From Symbiodinium natans (lineage: Eukaryota; Sar; Dinophyceae; Suessiales; Symbiodiniaceae), in NCBI GenBank assembly GCA_905221605.1, contig CAJNDS010002299.1, positions 220,001 to 284,000 on the forward strand: a DNA stretch of 64,000 bases, given 5' to 3'. The notes under the pieces are model-generated. The model saw nothing but the letters and a program-made list of their open reading frames with translations, did not search any database and was not told where the DNA came from. Both the position numbers and the translations under genes were made by a program. Shown here piece after piece: positions 11,901 to 24,505 of the stretch (its first letter is position 1; each line of letters starts with the position of its first letter).

Positions 11901-14900
11901 CTGCTGGACTACTCCCATTCTCTAGCAAGCTCTAGGACCCCTAAGCCCCAAACCCTAGGGAGCCCACTGCTTCGAACAAGGGCCCGGGTCCTGACACGTG
12001 TCCAAGCCACAAGCCTCCCATGCTCCGCAGACGAAGGCCTGCGTTCAGGGTTTAGGGTTCTGCAACTTGCTGGTGAAGGTTCTCTTCAGTGTGAGGATCT
12101 AACAGAAGCGTTCCCTAGCACAGGCCCACACCTACTTCTGAGGAGCGCAAGACAGAGAGGCTCTCAACCAGGTTTAGGTTTTTTTTGTTTAGGGTTTATA
12201 GGGTTTAGGGCATGATGTCGATGTTGAAACACGAACCCTGATTGTGAGGCTCCGGATGTGAAGTTCTACGCGGACATATGTTAGTCCCTGTGGTGGAGTG
12301 CGTCATGTTCTAAAGCTCGCTACAAAATGCGGTGTAGGGCCTATAGGGATTTTAGGGATCCTGTCCTGCACGGCAGCTATGAACTCTAAACAAAGCTCCT
12401 GGCTTCTAAGTCTTCTCCCCGGCTCCGGTTCGACAAATACGTTCCCCTGCATACTGTACAGAAGCCTTCCGCCCAATGCAGCCGGCCTTCTGCGTCGTGC
12501 CGTTGGCGTCCCGCGCAAGGAGCAAGGTGTGATCGCCTGCCGCTGATGCTTAGATGCCTCTCCGTCTTCTTGTAATTTCTCCTCTACGGGGCTTGAGGAG
12601 TAGGGAAGTTACCCTACCCCCCCGCGCACTGGGCGCGCCCAGTGTGGGTCTCTCTCTCTCTCTCTCTCTTGCAATTTTGCTGGCGTTGCGGTTGTATCTC
12701 AGAAGACAAGTACAGGCGCCGAAGCAGAGTCTTTCAGGGCCATTCTCGATGATAAGCAAAGAGCAGCCTAGAGCCTGGACACGACATAATATCCGTGTCA
12801 CGTACATGACAAGAACCTAGTTTTCGGTTGACGTATTGCTTGACGCGTGCGTTTTTTTACAAGTACTTGCCTTATTTCCATGCTATGCAGATGCAGGGTA
12901 GGCACAGCACCGGCGCGTGGTTTGTGATTAGCTGGCAGTTCCTGTTTCTGTTGAGGGCTTCGCGACTTCTGTTCACTGCCCTTGCCCAACGACCCTCGCA
13001 GTCTCCCGAGATCTGTGCTCTAAATGCCTCATTGGCACCATCTGCATAGACTTTCGGGAGTGGAAGATCGTCCATGATGTTTGGTTTCAGGGAACTTCAG
13101 GAAATACTCCGCCTCCACAAGCAGCTCCGATGATGATCTGCGGCTGGGCACCTCTTGAACCCATGAGAGCCCATGCTTCTCTCACCCTTCGCACCGCAAT
13201 CCAAAGAGTCGAAACAGAGTCCCAGCAAATATAGCTTGCAGCCAATTTTTCCCTTTCCATTCTACCATGCCTACTCAGTGCGGCCCACATCTCTTGGCAA
13301 AAAATGCGGCCACAAATACTGGAGCTCTGCACTTCCAAATTGCAAACCTGAAAAACAAAACAAATGCCCAGGCAGTCCAAGACACATTCTTTTTACCTTC
13401 GTGCCCTTTACGAAGGGACATCGACCCAACAATAAGGTAGACTTCTCTTTGTGCGGGTAGATCTACTTCTCTTTAAATAGACATACACATAAGATACATA
13501 CACCTGCGTACATGGCTCTGCCCGTAGTCTTTCAACCTCCTAATCGCCCCCACCGCCACGCGACTGGGCACCTGGAACCCTGAGTGGCGGAAGCGCTGTG
13601 AGTGTGCAGCTCGAGGGGTCCTGTAACCAGGCTCTGTGGGCTGCATGTTAGAATTGGGCTGTTTTGGGGGGGTGAATTTGAGCCCCTACCAGATGCTGAA
13701 AAAATCATGGTTGAGAAAACTTCAGTACGCTAGACATATCTGCCTTCGCACGCTCGGAAACTCAAAACTGCAGCTGCAGCTCGTAAATGCCCTCAAAGGT
13801 CACAGCTTCAGGGCTCATGCATCTGGAGGGCTTTAGCCGAGGACCCTGGTGTCCGGGGTCGGTAAGGGGTCGGACAGGAAGTAATGATTTCGGAGCTGTT
13901 TGCTTCATGAGGAATCAGAGGCCAGTTGAGCTGCCTGCAAGGCCGCGCCTTACAAATTGTAGGTTTCTCTAAGCCCTGCTATTAGCCCTACGGTATCAAA
14001 AGCAATGCGCTGAACTTTGTGGGATATCCCCTTCAATGTGCTTCAGGCTGCCTTGTTGGAGTACAGTTCACATAGTTGGGACGTTGCATGGTTTAGTGCA
14101 GGGTTGCTCGGCTGCTGCTTCGTCTCGGCACTCCCGGCCTCAAAGCTGAAGTCTCCAAGCCCCAGCTGTCCCCTTGCGGCTCAGGGAATGTGGGCTGGGC
14201 ATGCCGCATAATGATTTCGTCCGAAAGTCTCGGATGCTGCTTTCGATATTAGTTATTAGTGGGATATTCGTGTGGCAATCCCACCCCCCCCCCTAGGCGG
14301 CATGCGAACTCCAGGAATGTTTTATAGTGGGACGGACATAGTCAATCGTGAAACCTGAAGCCCTGCACCAACAATCGAGCTGCATAGACCTCAGATGACT
14401 TCTTTTGCAGGTTCTTCACAGGAAGAGGCTCACTTATGTGATGCATGGAGAGACCAACCTGCAGTTGCTTCCATAGGCGAAGGCATGGCCGGCATCAGTC
14501 ACCAGGATGCAATGGCTCCCGCCCACCGCCACTTCGTGTATGATCCTTGGCCCGGCGCATGGCGCATGAACTACTGGCAGGCGAGCGACGGCCCGAAGCC
14601 TCCACCTTGACCATCCTTATAAGCCATGCCGTTCTCCCAAACCTCTCCAGACATTGCAGGTCTAAAGTCGTGGGTGCGGGGGGCGAAGGGGAGAAGGGGG
14701 GAAAGCGGGCCTTGGAGGGCCACATTTCAAGCTACAGGCTTCCTTGGGCCAGGATCCGCAGAGCCAAGAGCCATCCTCTGAAAGCAAAGTTCTAAGCCAT
14801 GCCGCACTTGGCCCAAATGCTCGTTGGTCAGCAGGCGGCCTTGAGGACCATTTCGAATGCAGTGCTTGCAAGCTTGCCGGTTGTGGCTCTTAGTTGGGGC
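8907..14900. other. No supported gene; repeats and degenerate telomere motifs
   Basis: Open frames occur on both strands but none shows a recognisable domain. There is a pyrimidine-rich tract at about 10110-10165, AT-rich microsatellite at 10548-10650, CCCTAAA motifs at about 11263-11310, 11388-11405 and 12045-12060, a (CT)n tract at 12646-12669, and a C run at 14282-14292. Frames at 9237-9455 (+) and 12303-12518 (-) have protein-like composition but no second line of evidence. Confidence 0.5.
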
Positions 14901-14969
14901 TCTAACCTGACTATCGTTTCGACCGATCTGAAATGTCACAACACACGGCTGGTGCAACGATGTGCAACG

Positions 14970-15520
14970 ACTCAACGACAAGGCTCCATCGAAAGGAAGT
15001 TGTTCCTTCTCCTGCCAGAACCTGTCGCCATCTGCCTGGCATGTCAGAAAGCGCGCAGGTACGGTACAAACAGCCAGACCCGCCAAACACGCTCTGCCTG
15101 CACGTCATCCTCGTCCCCAAGCCTGGAGTCGTCGAAATCCTCCTCATTGTAGGAGAGCAGACGTGCACTAAACTTGCTAAACCCCAGGACCCTGAACTCC
15201 ACACAACATCCTTGGAGCCCCTGCGACCCTCAGACCCCCACAATGTGCATGCAAAAGCAAGAAGCAGCCCATAGCGATCACAAAGAGGCTTGTAGAATCC
15301 GTATCCAAAACGGCTATGATCCTTTGAACGCAAAGCTAGTCAAGTCCTGAATTTCGGGCTGAGAAAAGGCTCCCCAAACCCTAAACACAACAAAAGCCAT
15401 CAACCCAGACAGCGAAACAACCTCACGGTGCTCCTCGCTGCCGTTGAAGGAAACCGATTCCTCACCTTCAGACTCCCCCCTCCCGAAAAAGTCGCGGCCT
15501 GATCAGGGTTCATGAGTGTG
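14970..15520 (-). CDS. Candidate multi-exon gene fragment, acidic protein of unknown function
   Basis: Two minus-strand pieces join cleanly: about 15176-15098 (ending in YNEEDFDDSRLGDEDDVQ) and 15035 to about 14970 (ADGDRFWQEKEQLPFDGALS). The 62-nt intron between them (15097-15036) has a GC donor and an AG-G acceptor. It is bounded by the direct repeat CAGGCAGA at 15100-15093 and 15038-15031. A further acidic open piece lies upstream around 15510-15425 (FFGRGESEGEESVSFNGSEE). Neither exon can be named. The acidic character of neighbouring pieces and the phase-preserving splice are the only support. Confidence 0.35.
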
Positions 15521-15544
15521 GAAGACTTAGGACTTAGGACCGCA

Positions 15545-15640
15545 CGTTAGAGATTTTTATTAATATTATTAATGTTACAAAAATGGTTTTATTCATAGTC
15601 TTGATCATACTATGAATGATGTTTATTAATAATATTAGAA
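15545..15640. other. AT-rich island
   Basis: This is a short block of TTAATATTATTAATG-type sequence, far more AT-rich than its flanks and without coding potential. Confidence 0.6.
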
Positions 15641-16369
15641 ATGGACTTGATGTGGGCTTTGGTTGTGAGAACGACAGGGAGCTCATCACGCAGACGATGT
15701 AGTTTGGCTTTTGCTTTGCCATGGAGTTTGGGTTTCGATTTGAGGGCTCAGGGGCTGGGACCCAGGGCGTGCGCTTCAAATCAAGCTAGCTGTGAGTTTA
15801 GCTGCGATCTAAAACCCAAGTATCAATCAACAAGAACAATGCCATTGCTTCGGCATCGAGGATTGGAAATTCCAGGAATGCTTTCCGTGCAACCTTCAAC
15901 TTTCAGTCTTCGGCTTCAGAAACACATATATGGATGTTTTGTTTGTTTATTGGTTTTTGGCTCCAAAGCCTTGAGGTATAGTGAAGGACAGCTGTCGGGA
16001 CACTCGCGCGAGAGCTGCACCAAATGTCGAGTACGCGATGCAGACTTCCTGCTGTTACTGCTTACCTTACATTGCCTTTGACAGATGCTCCCACCTCCCT
16101 CTAATTTCTGGCCTATAGCGAACCTCCTGTACACTTTCCGAGTATGCGCAAAGACCGACTCGTGCTGCACCTGAATATTCCAGAAGGTCCTCTTTCGAAA
16201 AAAACAAAATCCCAGGGTTTTACCCTTCTAAACTTTTCGGTTCCAAAATACGGATCATCCAAGGTTAAACTTACAAACCCGATCGTTCAGATAAAGGCTC
16301 TGTAAAGTTGCCAATCGTCGTGGGGAGATTACCAAGCTTCTGAGTTTTTTATCCTCATGGAGCGGCCCC

Positions 16370-17530
16370 GAAATCAAACCGCTTGCGGCTTTACTTGAGT
16401 GATGGGACAGGCGGGGGTCATGGTTTCAACCAGCAGCTTGTTCCTACGACGGACACCGACAACGTTGGATCGACTGACGGTGGGCGTCATCCCGGGACCT
16501 TCCTGGAACTGCTGCGGCCGGGCGGTGGGGGAACCGTTGACTTCTGCCGAGCGCTCGTAAGGGTGCAAACTTAGAGGTAACGATTTGTACTAAGGGGTTA
16601 ATGCATCTTCGCCCTCCTTCTCCCTGGCACCTCTTGTCCAGGACTCGCCACTGAGAACCTCAATCAAGTAATTGTTAGTATGGCTCTCAGGCTGTCTGTA
16701 GATGGACTTGGCTTCCTTGTATGCTTCCATCATGGCAGCCATCGGACTACCAGGACATGACAGCTTATAGCACCTGTGCAGCACTCCAGACCCTGAATGC
16801 GCTGGCGAGCAACACCCCATAGTTCCACAGTGGTGCTGCAGGGCGCGGTGGTGGGGGCACCTTAGCTGCTGACCGTATGTATTGTGTGACCTGAGCCCCT
16901 ATAGGCGCCCCCAACCGCAGCTTCCGATGCGTTTTGCAGCTGCTCTTCAATCCCCCGCAAGCATATGATTGAAGCTGGTACACAAGATCTGATCTTCCCG
17001 GGATAAAGAGCTAATCCCAGCTAATCTATTTCTGTGACTTCTACAACATGTGTGGGCAAACTGGCTATTAGCAAAAAGTGCAAGTAAGCAGCCATCTTCT
17101 AGGTAGTCCGTGGAGAGGAGAACCTTCGACTGGCTTAGGTGGCATCCTGTCTCGGTCGGTGCCTGCAGCCATCCGGGAAAGTCATCAAACATGGTCATGG
17201 CTACGTGGCTGCTGCCTTCTTTGCAGCGCATACGTACAGCAGGAGCTGTTCTTCAGCGTCTGCACAGTGACTTCGCAGAGCTGACAAGTCCGTGAGATGC
17301 AATCTCTGACAAAGCGCAGTCGAATCATGACGTCATTCACCCCGACGTCCTGCACAAGACCAGCATAAACGAACCATGTTCAGCGGCCTTCCAATGAAGC
17401 ACCATCAACAACTTCCGAGAACACTTGCAGCACCCGCCATCTGAGTTGGCTCCGTTGACGCGGAGGCACTGCGCATACTACAGAATCGGATGATGCCAGT
17501 CTAGCTTCTGGTTGCATGACTCGCCTTCCT
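16370..17530 (-). CDS. Candidate exon cluster of an unidentified minus-strand gene
   Basis: Several minus-strand pieces have protein-like, often G/C-ending codons. They are about 17500-17410 (RSQLRWRVLQVFSEVVDG), 17353 to about 17225 (DVGVNDVMIRLRFVRDC, then a Cys-rich part), about 17190-17160 (MFDDFPGWLQ), about 17120-17045 (LLSTDYLEDGCLLALF), 16760-16595 (MMEAYKEAKSIYRQPE) and 16565-16395. The first two can be joined with a GC donor and a CAG-G acceptor. I cannot identify the protein or complete the splicing. Other frames here are also partly open, so this is a hypothesis. Confidence 0.3.
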
Positions 17531-17916
17531 CCTGGTCTGACCCTAGCTCTAAGTCCAACACGCGCTGCTTGAGGCCTGCTACCCGCGAAATGGAAGATCG
17601 CCAGAGTGTTGTGAAGGAACGTTTTAACTACATGAAGTGCCTAGTAAGCTGCACAGCATGCATGGGATGCAGCATGTAGGGTGCTTTCGGCTGCCACCTT
17701 GAGCCCACATTGCCGACAGAGTGTGCTGCAAGCGCTTTCTTCCACCGGTTTTTAGGATGCTGCTACTTGGGGAGAAGGTTTTTGTTTTGGACATGTGGCT
17801 TGTGCTGGGCAGTGGGGAACGGTTGAACGGGGGGCGGGGATGGCAGGGGCGGGGACTTCTGGACCCTGCAGCACCTTCTCCTTGCTCGCTATTTGGCGTG
17901 TGGATGCGTGTGGCGA

Positions 17917-19275
17917 TCAAACAACACCGGTCGGAGGAAGTCCACGCAGAGCATCGCCGGCCCGAACTCCACAGCGCATATCTGAGGCCGGATTTGTTGT
18001 CTTCCTCGAGAAAGGCTTTTTCAACCAGCAGTGCTTGCGAGAAGGTGAGAAGGTAAAGGCTCCACAGGCCACATTGGCCGTGCAAGCTGCGCAGCAACCA
18101 GCTTCAGTTTCCTTGGGGCTATGTGTCAAGTCATGCCCAGGCATGTCACAAGCTTCGACAAAAAAGGCCGCACAAGTGTCAGGGACCTCTGCGTCCTGTG
18201 ATGGGCTCAACTTTTCAAAGCTTCGCCCAATGTTGCTCCACAGCGTATCGTGCGCATGATAGCCGCGCAAAACTGCATATTGGTAGCCATCTTCATTGAT
18301 GACGTGATTTTCAGCATCCGACTCGAAACTGTTCGCCGCCACATGAAAACCTGACCATACAGGCCCCCTGCGATTGTCGTGCAGGTGTAAACTGACGCCT
18401 GGGTGCGCAGCATGTGCCATGTGATTGGCAAAGGCGTTGACAACGCCCGGTTTGTGGCACGCGGTTTTGGAAGCCACCTCATCCATCAGGTCTGCAACGA
18501 ACTGCTGCACATCAGCACTGGAGCCGATCATATAGCCAGCCGGAACGCGTGGCTTGGCGTGTAGGTACACGGCCTGCGTACCATAGCAAAACTCCAGGAT
18601 CTTCCACATCTTTCCGGAATTCACAACGACGCCAGGCTCATCCAAGAACAGATGCAGCCCAGGCTCTTGCTCAGAAGCCCAAGCAAAAGGGTCCGCCTGG
18701 AAGACGATGTCATCGACATCGGAGAGCTGTAGGATCTTGACATGGCCCGGCATTTGCTGGAGGTACTGGTGGATGAAGAACAGGTGGGTGTCTTCACGCG
18801 AGAGCGTGCTCCACAAGCCCGGAAGAGGTAGCACTCTTTCCAGCTTGACTCGAGTCATGTCCAAACCTTTGTTCTGCAAGTCTGACTCCTGAACCATCGG
18901 CTCCACGAGGAGGACCAGCTGCGATTGCGTGGCACGCTGATAAGACTGGACGAAAAGAGTCATGGCGTCTTGATCAGAGCCCACGGCAGAAGCAACCGCC
19001 ATGAAGTCCATGGTGACACCACCTGCCGTCTCAGGGAACGGTTCCCTGTTCGGCTCTGACGTACTAAGCTCCGCACTGTCCAAGGCATCGGATACCTTAA
19101 CACTTGTCTGGAGATCTCCGGCATGCCGGACTTCGGCCAAGCGGCCGAGCAAACTCACCAGGACGCAAATCTGCAAAACCAGAACAGTGCCAAGAAAGCA
19201 AACACAAATCCAGCAGAAGTCCTTTGAGGAGATGATGGGCACATTCAGGGCCACTGGTGCCCGTCGAGGCGGCAT
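17917..19275 (-). CDS. Type II membrane glycosyltransferase-like protein with C-terminal PAN/apple-like domain
   Basis: This is a 452-residue intronless gene and the longest open frame in the window. A short cytosolic N-terminus precedes one hydrophobic segment at about residues 21-44 without a cleavage site, which fits a signal anchor and a Golgi/ER-lumenal orientation. Residues 90-350 resemble a nucleotide-diphospho-sugar transferase fold. The acidic motif DVDDIVFQADPF at 186-197 looks like the metal-binding DxD of such enzymes, and IGSSADVQQFV and NEDGYQYAVLRG follow. Residues 368-435 have the cysteine spacing and AFTFSPSRKHCWL core of a PAN/apple domain, often carbohydrate- or protein-binding. 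It probably modifies secreted or cell-surface glycans; the donor and acceptor are unknown. The start is the Met just before the anchor. Lack of introns fits an mRNA-derived copy or a native intronless dinoflagellate gene. Confidence 0.8.
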   Translation of the reverse strand: MPPRRAPVALNVPIISSKDFCWICVCFLGTVLVLQICVLVSLLGRLAEVRHAGDLQTSVKVSDALDSAELSTSEPNREPFPETAGGVTMDFMAVASAVGSDQDAMTLFVQSYQRATQSQLVLLVEPMVQESDLQNKGLDMTRVKLERVLPLPGLWSTLSREDTHLFFIHQYLQQMPGHVKILQLSDVDDIVFQADPFAWASEQEPGLHLFLDEPGVVVNSGKMWKILEFCYGTQAVYLHAKPRVPAGYMIGSSADVQQFVADLMDEVASKTACHKPGVVNAFANHMAHAAHPGVSLHLHDNRRGPVWSGFHVAANSFESDAENHVINEDGYQYAVLRGYHAHDTLWSNIGRSFEKLSPSQDAEVPDTCAAFFVEACDMPGHDLTHSPKETEAGCCAACTANVACGAFTFSPSRKHCWLKKPFSRKTTNPASDMRCGVRAGDALRGLPPTGVV

Positions 19276-20936
19276 GGGGGCAAAAGCATAGCCGATTTAA
19301 CCAAAGGAGGGCCTCCCTTCATGTTCATGAGACCTACGGCATCAAGAATAGCATGCTGTGAGCTGTGGCCGTTACGTCTACACGGCTCTTTGGCCAGTAC
19401 CTTTCGTTGTCAGTTGAGCACAGCGCTGGAGGTCATGGCATCGGACTCCCAGAGCAGTCGAAAAACAAGCCCACGTCGGAAGTGTCTCCATGTGCTGGAA
19501 GTTTGCGTTTGGAAGCACTTGCGCTTTTGTTTGTTGTAGTGCTGGGTAGAAGAGAGGTACGGCGGGCAACTTTCGGGTCTTCTCATGAGCAGCCGAGGCT
19601 GGTTATGATAAGCTAGTCCGAAAATGAAGCATCGCAGGTCAAACGGGGGCCTTCCTAACACAATCCCAATCACCCCGGCATCCACTTATCACCAATCTTC
19701 ACTGGCGAATTACGAAGTTCGAACTAGCCCCATCTGTTGCAAAGTCGTAGCCTGTCTTGTCCACGCAACAGGAGTTCTTTATCGCGCTGACCGCCATGCC
19801 CATGGTTCCTGGTGATCAAACTCTGCTATGGAACAGTGACAAGTACAACGGTACAAACTGGAATATGACACCCAGGCATGAAATTAGCATGGGTCCCCTA
19901 CAGCAAACCGCACAGCAATGCCCACATCTGACATCTGTAGTTGTGGTCAGCTATTGAGTTGACTTCAGGTGGCAGAGCATTTGCAAATACTGCCGATTAG
20001 CACTCCTCAGCACGATCGTTGCTGAGCTTATGGTGCAACTTGATAGACCCCAACACGAGCCCTTGCGGATTCTCCTGCCGAACTGCAGATTCCAGGCAGC
20101 GAGTAGCGGACACAGGATGGACTTCAGATCCACACTATGCTGATGACAGGCTTCTGTAAGCTACGGCACAAGGGAAAACTTTGTGGGCCTGAGCTATGAA
20201 CTAACTCATGTCCATGTGGAGGATGTGTGCCTTCCACGTAAGTATCAGCGTCTGCTCACCCTACAATCGCTGAGAGCCCATATCGGCCAGCAAGTTGCCT
20301 GGATATGCGAAATAAGTGAATGGCAGGCTGCTTCAACAAAAGCTCGGGATACATCGCGAGTGGTGCTGGCATTGGGTGCTGGAAATAATTGGCCCTCGGT
20401 GCATCGAACAAACCAGGGCCACAGCTTCTGCAGAACCGATGCGTCCATCAACCACTCGTTGAGCAATCTGGGCAAACGTCAGAAGTCGGGGCACGCGACA
20501 AAACCTCCCTTGAGGGCAAATGATTTGCAACAAAAACAAACTCTAAACCCCAGTACTTACTTAGACCCTAAAGCCTAACCCTTACAAACAAAAACTCTCA
20601 ACAGCCAAGCTCGGCACACCCATAGCGCCAGCCTCGACAAGAAGGCGTTAGAAAACATGCAGCAGAAGTTTCTCGTGGGGAGAAGGGATTGCTGTTTAAG
20701 AGTTGGCAGCAGCCGCCGGCGTGGGTCAAAAGACCGTGTGTTGAGGTGAGTCCGCGTGTGTTTGTCCTCTAAATGTCCGTCACGCCTCCCAAGGCCCAAA
20801 ACCTTTCTGCAAACCACAAGTCAACTTCTCAAACAAATGCAGAAGCTAGCAACTAAACATGCGCATACATAGGCAGATGCATAACATATGCGTTTTTTTC
20901 ATATTATGCGTCTACGTATATATGTACACACACGTG

Positions 20937-20968
<32 letters not shown>

Positions 20969-23900
20969 CATGCATGCATGTGTGTATGTGTGAACATATC
21001 AAGATGATATCAAGCTGAACATGTATATAGCTATAGAGACACATCAGAACGTCGAGCACTAAACCTGAAGCCTGAAAGCGCCCTGAACGCCAGGGCTGCG
21101 GCTCTTCACTCGCCACCCCCGTTGGCTCAAGCTCTGGGTGCGAGGCCTGAGGTTCGGGCATTCGGAGTAGTAACTCGTGGAAACTATGATTTCTCAGTGA
21201 TAATCATGGGCAACAAACGTGATTGTACAAGACAAATCAAAAACGAAGTATAGGTTATGCCCTGCCCTGGGCTTCCGCGACCGTGTTTACTCTCGTCTTT
21301 ATGTGCGACCGGGGTTGCACGGGTACTGTGTATGAGCCATGCGAAAAACTCTAGATGGTGGTCTACAGAAGTACAGGCAATTCACCTTCACTGAGAAATT
21401 CAGACACCCCGGCATCCCGGAGCATGATGCACGAGAATTATGCAGACTACGGCGCGTGAAAAGTCCTTGAGACTTGAGAACCGTGAACCGTCCGTAGTTT
21501 CCCCGTGATTTCCCATGAAAGACCGTGACTACTCGGCACTTACAAGCCATGCAAAATTTTGGTATCAAGAACGTTGTTTCCATGCAATTTTACACGGCCG
21601 TGCCGCTGGCTGACAGGATCTAGTAGATTTTGCATCAAACACGAAACTTTGTGAGCGTTTATCAGGTTTGTCTCAGGTTTCTGAGGGCAAGGCTGATGCT
21701 ATGGTAAAAACTACAAGCTAAGATGCGAAAGCGCTTGTGAGAAGCACAACAAGCGAATCTTGGATGTGTTTCAAGACCCCGCCCCAAGTTCTGCTCGATG
21801 CATGCATGTAATGCCTAGAGCTCATGTTTGGGGTTTTTTGGTTTTCAGACCTGTAAAACTAACTTTCCAACATGTCACATGTTTTTTTATTCGTCTTGCT
21901 ATTTGTTCGGCTTCTGCACTGTCGGGTGTTTCATGGTCTTTCCTCACCGGACGCAGTTACCATATCCTTTGGAGGGTCAGGGTAAAGCAGTAAGCAGCAG
22001 AACACCTCCAAGACGGCTGCGAAGAGCAGCTTCTAGGAGCAGCAAACCCTAAAACTTCAACCCTGACCCACACCCCAAACCCTTGAACCCTAAAATACCC
22101 AGCGGCTTTGGGCAAATCACCCCTGGCCCCCCAAAGCCCCAAATCTTCGACCTCTATAGAAGCTGCAAGGGAGCAAACCCCTCAAGCCCTGCGTCAAGCC
22201 CGTGCAGCCCAATCTCGACAATCACTGGGTTCCCCAAACTGGAAAGCAGTCACCTCATGGGTTCAAATGCTTATATAGATCTTCGAGCTTCAGGTCGGGT
22301 TTGGTGGGTTGTGGGCTCGTCTCAGAACTTAGGGTGTGGCAGGGTTTAGGTGTTGGGTTCGCGCTGCCGGGGATGAGAGGCATCGGGCCTCAAACGACCG
22401 TTATCTGACAACGTCCTGGTTTCGGATGCGGGGTTTATGTAGAACCTGTGCTGAGGGGATCCCAACCCTACCTGGATGCGTGAAGAGATTGTGCAGGGAG
22501 GCATGGTGCGCCGATGCCCCGAAAATCTCAGCTGAAGAATGCACTAAGCTGAAGAATGCACGTGCTGGATCTGATGGTGCTTCTTGTGCCAACCTGGGGT
22601 GCGACCTTACAGTAAACTCCAAAAAAGTTGGAACATCCTTATCCACATACCTCAGAAAGTATATTAAGGGAATCCCAGCTTCATCCTTAAAGCCATGTTC
22701 CAACAATCTTGAGTTCACCGTAGGAGTTCTCAATCCACACAACTTGCGATGGATCAGAGACCGCCCCAGCGATGCCAGCGCAGCTTCTATGGGAGGTGTA
22801 ACCCTCTTTTTTCGTGCCACCATGCGAAACGCCCTGGAGCCCTAGAGTTCAGGTACCAACCTCGGTTCATCAAAAAGAACCGCACGTCCGTGCAAGGGGG
22901 AGGAAATGAGCTACGTAGACCTACGTGGACGTATCCAGTGTGGATTCTTCGACGCGCAACTCAGCTTTGTTTTGCGGCCAGGAGGTCGACTCTGGAATCG
23001 AGCAGAACATGAGCAAGATGCTGACGCAGCCAGATTCTGCGTATCTAGGACACTGCTTCCTTGGCAGGTCCCATTGGCGCTTCTGAAGCGTGCAACAGAC
23101 AACTGCACCAAGTTGATCGAAAGTGGCCTCCGATACATGTGATGCTATCGCTGAACATGCCCAATTTTTTGCAAGAACTTATTGGTTAAACTTCACTCCG
23201 CCGGTGCCTCCCGGCATGCTGGCACTATCCGACCGTTCGCCTGCCCTCTCAGCAAAGTGCACAGGAGGAACCTGCCTTGGATTTCTGCAAAGCTCAGCGA
23301 CTTTGGCGACAAGTGTGAAGATCCTTTCACATCTTTTCATTGTGGTACAGTAGGTTTTTTCTTCAACTTCTCCTGTGATCCTCGACCCCTGAGAATCCCA
23401 CGTCGTGGGACAATGCCTCCCCCACAGCAAGATGGACTTAACAAGGGGTTCTGATGAATGTTGCGGCTACATGTATCGGGAGCCTGTGTCACTGTATCCT
23501 ACTCTTAATGCCATGTACGAAATGCGGTGGCCTTGAGGCAAAGGGGCAAGCAGGTGCACATGACTCAAATGACCACAACTTGCGCAGACCTTGCATGCAA
23601 CACCATCTGATACGCCTTAAGTCGAGGCCCTGTACTGTGGTTTGAAACTCTGCTCGATCTCACTGAACCAAAAGCCACTCCGCCCAAGTACGAAAACCGC
23701 TCAGATTCTCTCAAATACGCTTTAAAGCCAAAATGCTGTGGCAGCCTCGGCATGTTTGTGCCAGGCTGAACCTTGGCGGCAAGCTGACCGCTTCACGCTT
23801 CGTATGTTCTGCATTAGGAGGGGGGGACCGTTCGTAACCTGCCTAGCAACGTTTAACTTCGCACCCTGCTCCAAGGGGAGGGGACATTAAGGACAGTTTG

Positions 23901-24500
23901 CTATAATCTTACGGTCTAAAAACTGGAGGTTCATGAACGTATCTTGCTCTCTGCCACCAGCGGTCCGAGGTGATCTCGCGCTTTCTGAACTTGGGCATCG
24001 CCACTACCTGGAGTCTCTGCCAAGTTTGAGGGTCCAAGCTTTCCAGGCTTTTTCGCCCCCTGGCCGGGGAGGCTCCGGATTCATGCGGGCAACCGAAGCA
24101 ACATACTGAAGGGCATGAGGGCAGCTCCGTGGCCACTCCCTGTTTGGGGGCTTGTTTCGTAATGAAATTTGAAAGGAAGTTCCATAAAGCCAGACTCCAC
24201 AAAATTCGGAGGTTGACAAGCCTGCAGCTTGAGGCGTGTTCTTTTTTTGGCTTCCTGCCCCCCCCCCCCCCCGTCATCCCCGGGACACGAATTTCGCATT
24301 TGCCGGTAACTATTTTCAATAGAGGCAATTCGATAAAAGCCTGTAAGGATACTAAAGGCAGTGCAACATTTCGCCAGGTACACCACCACGGGGGTCGTCA
24401 CCCCAGCGACTGTGCAGCCGAAACGCTCTTTAGTCTCTCCATGGCCTCAGCTGCACAAACTGGCTGGTAATTTCCGGTTTGGGTTGAGGGCGTTTAGGGT
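19276..24500. other. No supported gene; AT microsatellite and degenerate telomere motifs
   Basis: The stretch has an (AT)n tract at about 20936-20962, CCCTAAA-like motifs at 20540-20580 and 22043-22145, and a C15 run at 24258-24272. Between about 22340 and 22845 both strands are open for more than 140 codons, and a further plus-strand frame runs 22906-23142. Composition does not decide which strand, if any, is coding, and no domain is recognised. Confidence 0.45.
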
Positions 24501-24505
24501 GTAGT

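Noticed and set aside
21122-21131. TTGGCTCAAG, the 3' end of the dinoflagellate spliced leader
   Set aside because: Only ten bases match and the preceding sequence does not. A ten-base match somewhere in 128 kb of strand is not rare, and no gene follows.
22336-23430. Open frames on both strands with ordinary-looking translations
   Set aside because: Three or more frames look equally protein-like, so composition cannot choose a strand; no motif settles it.
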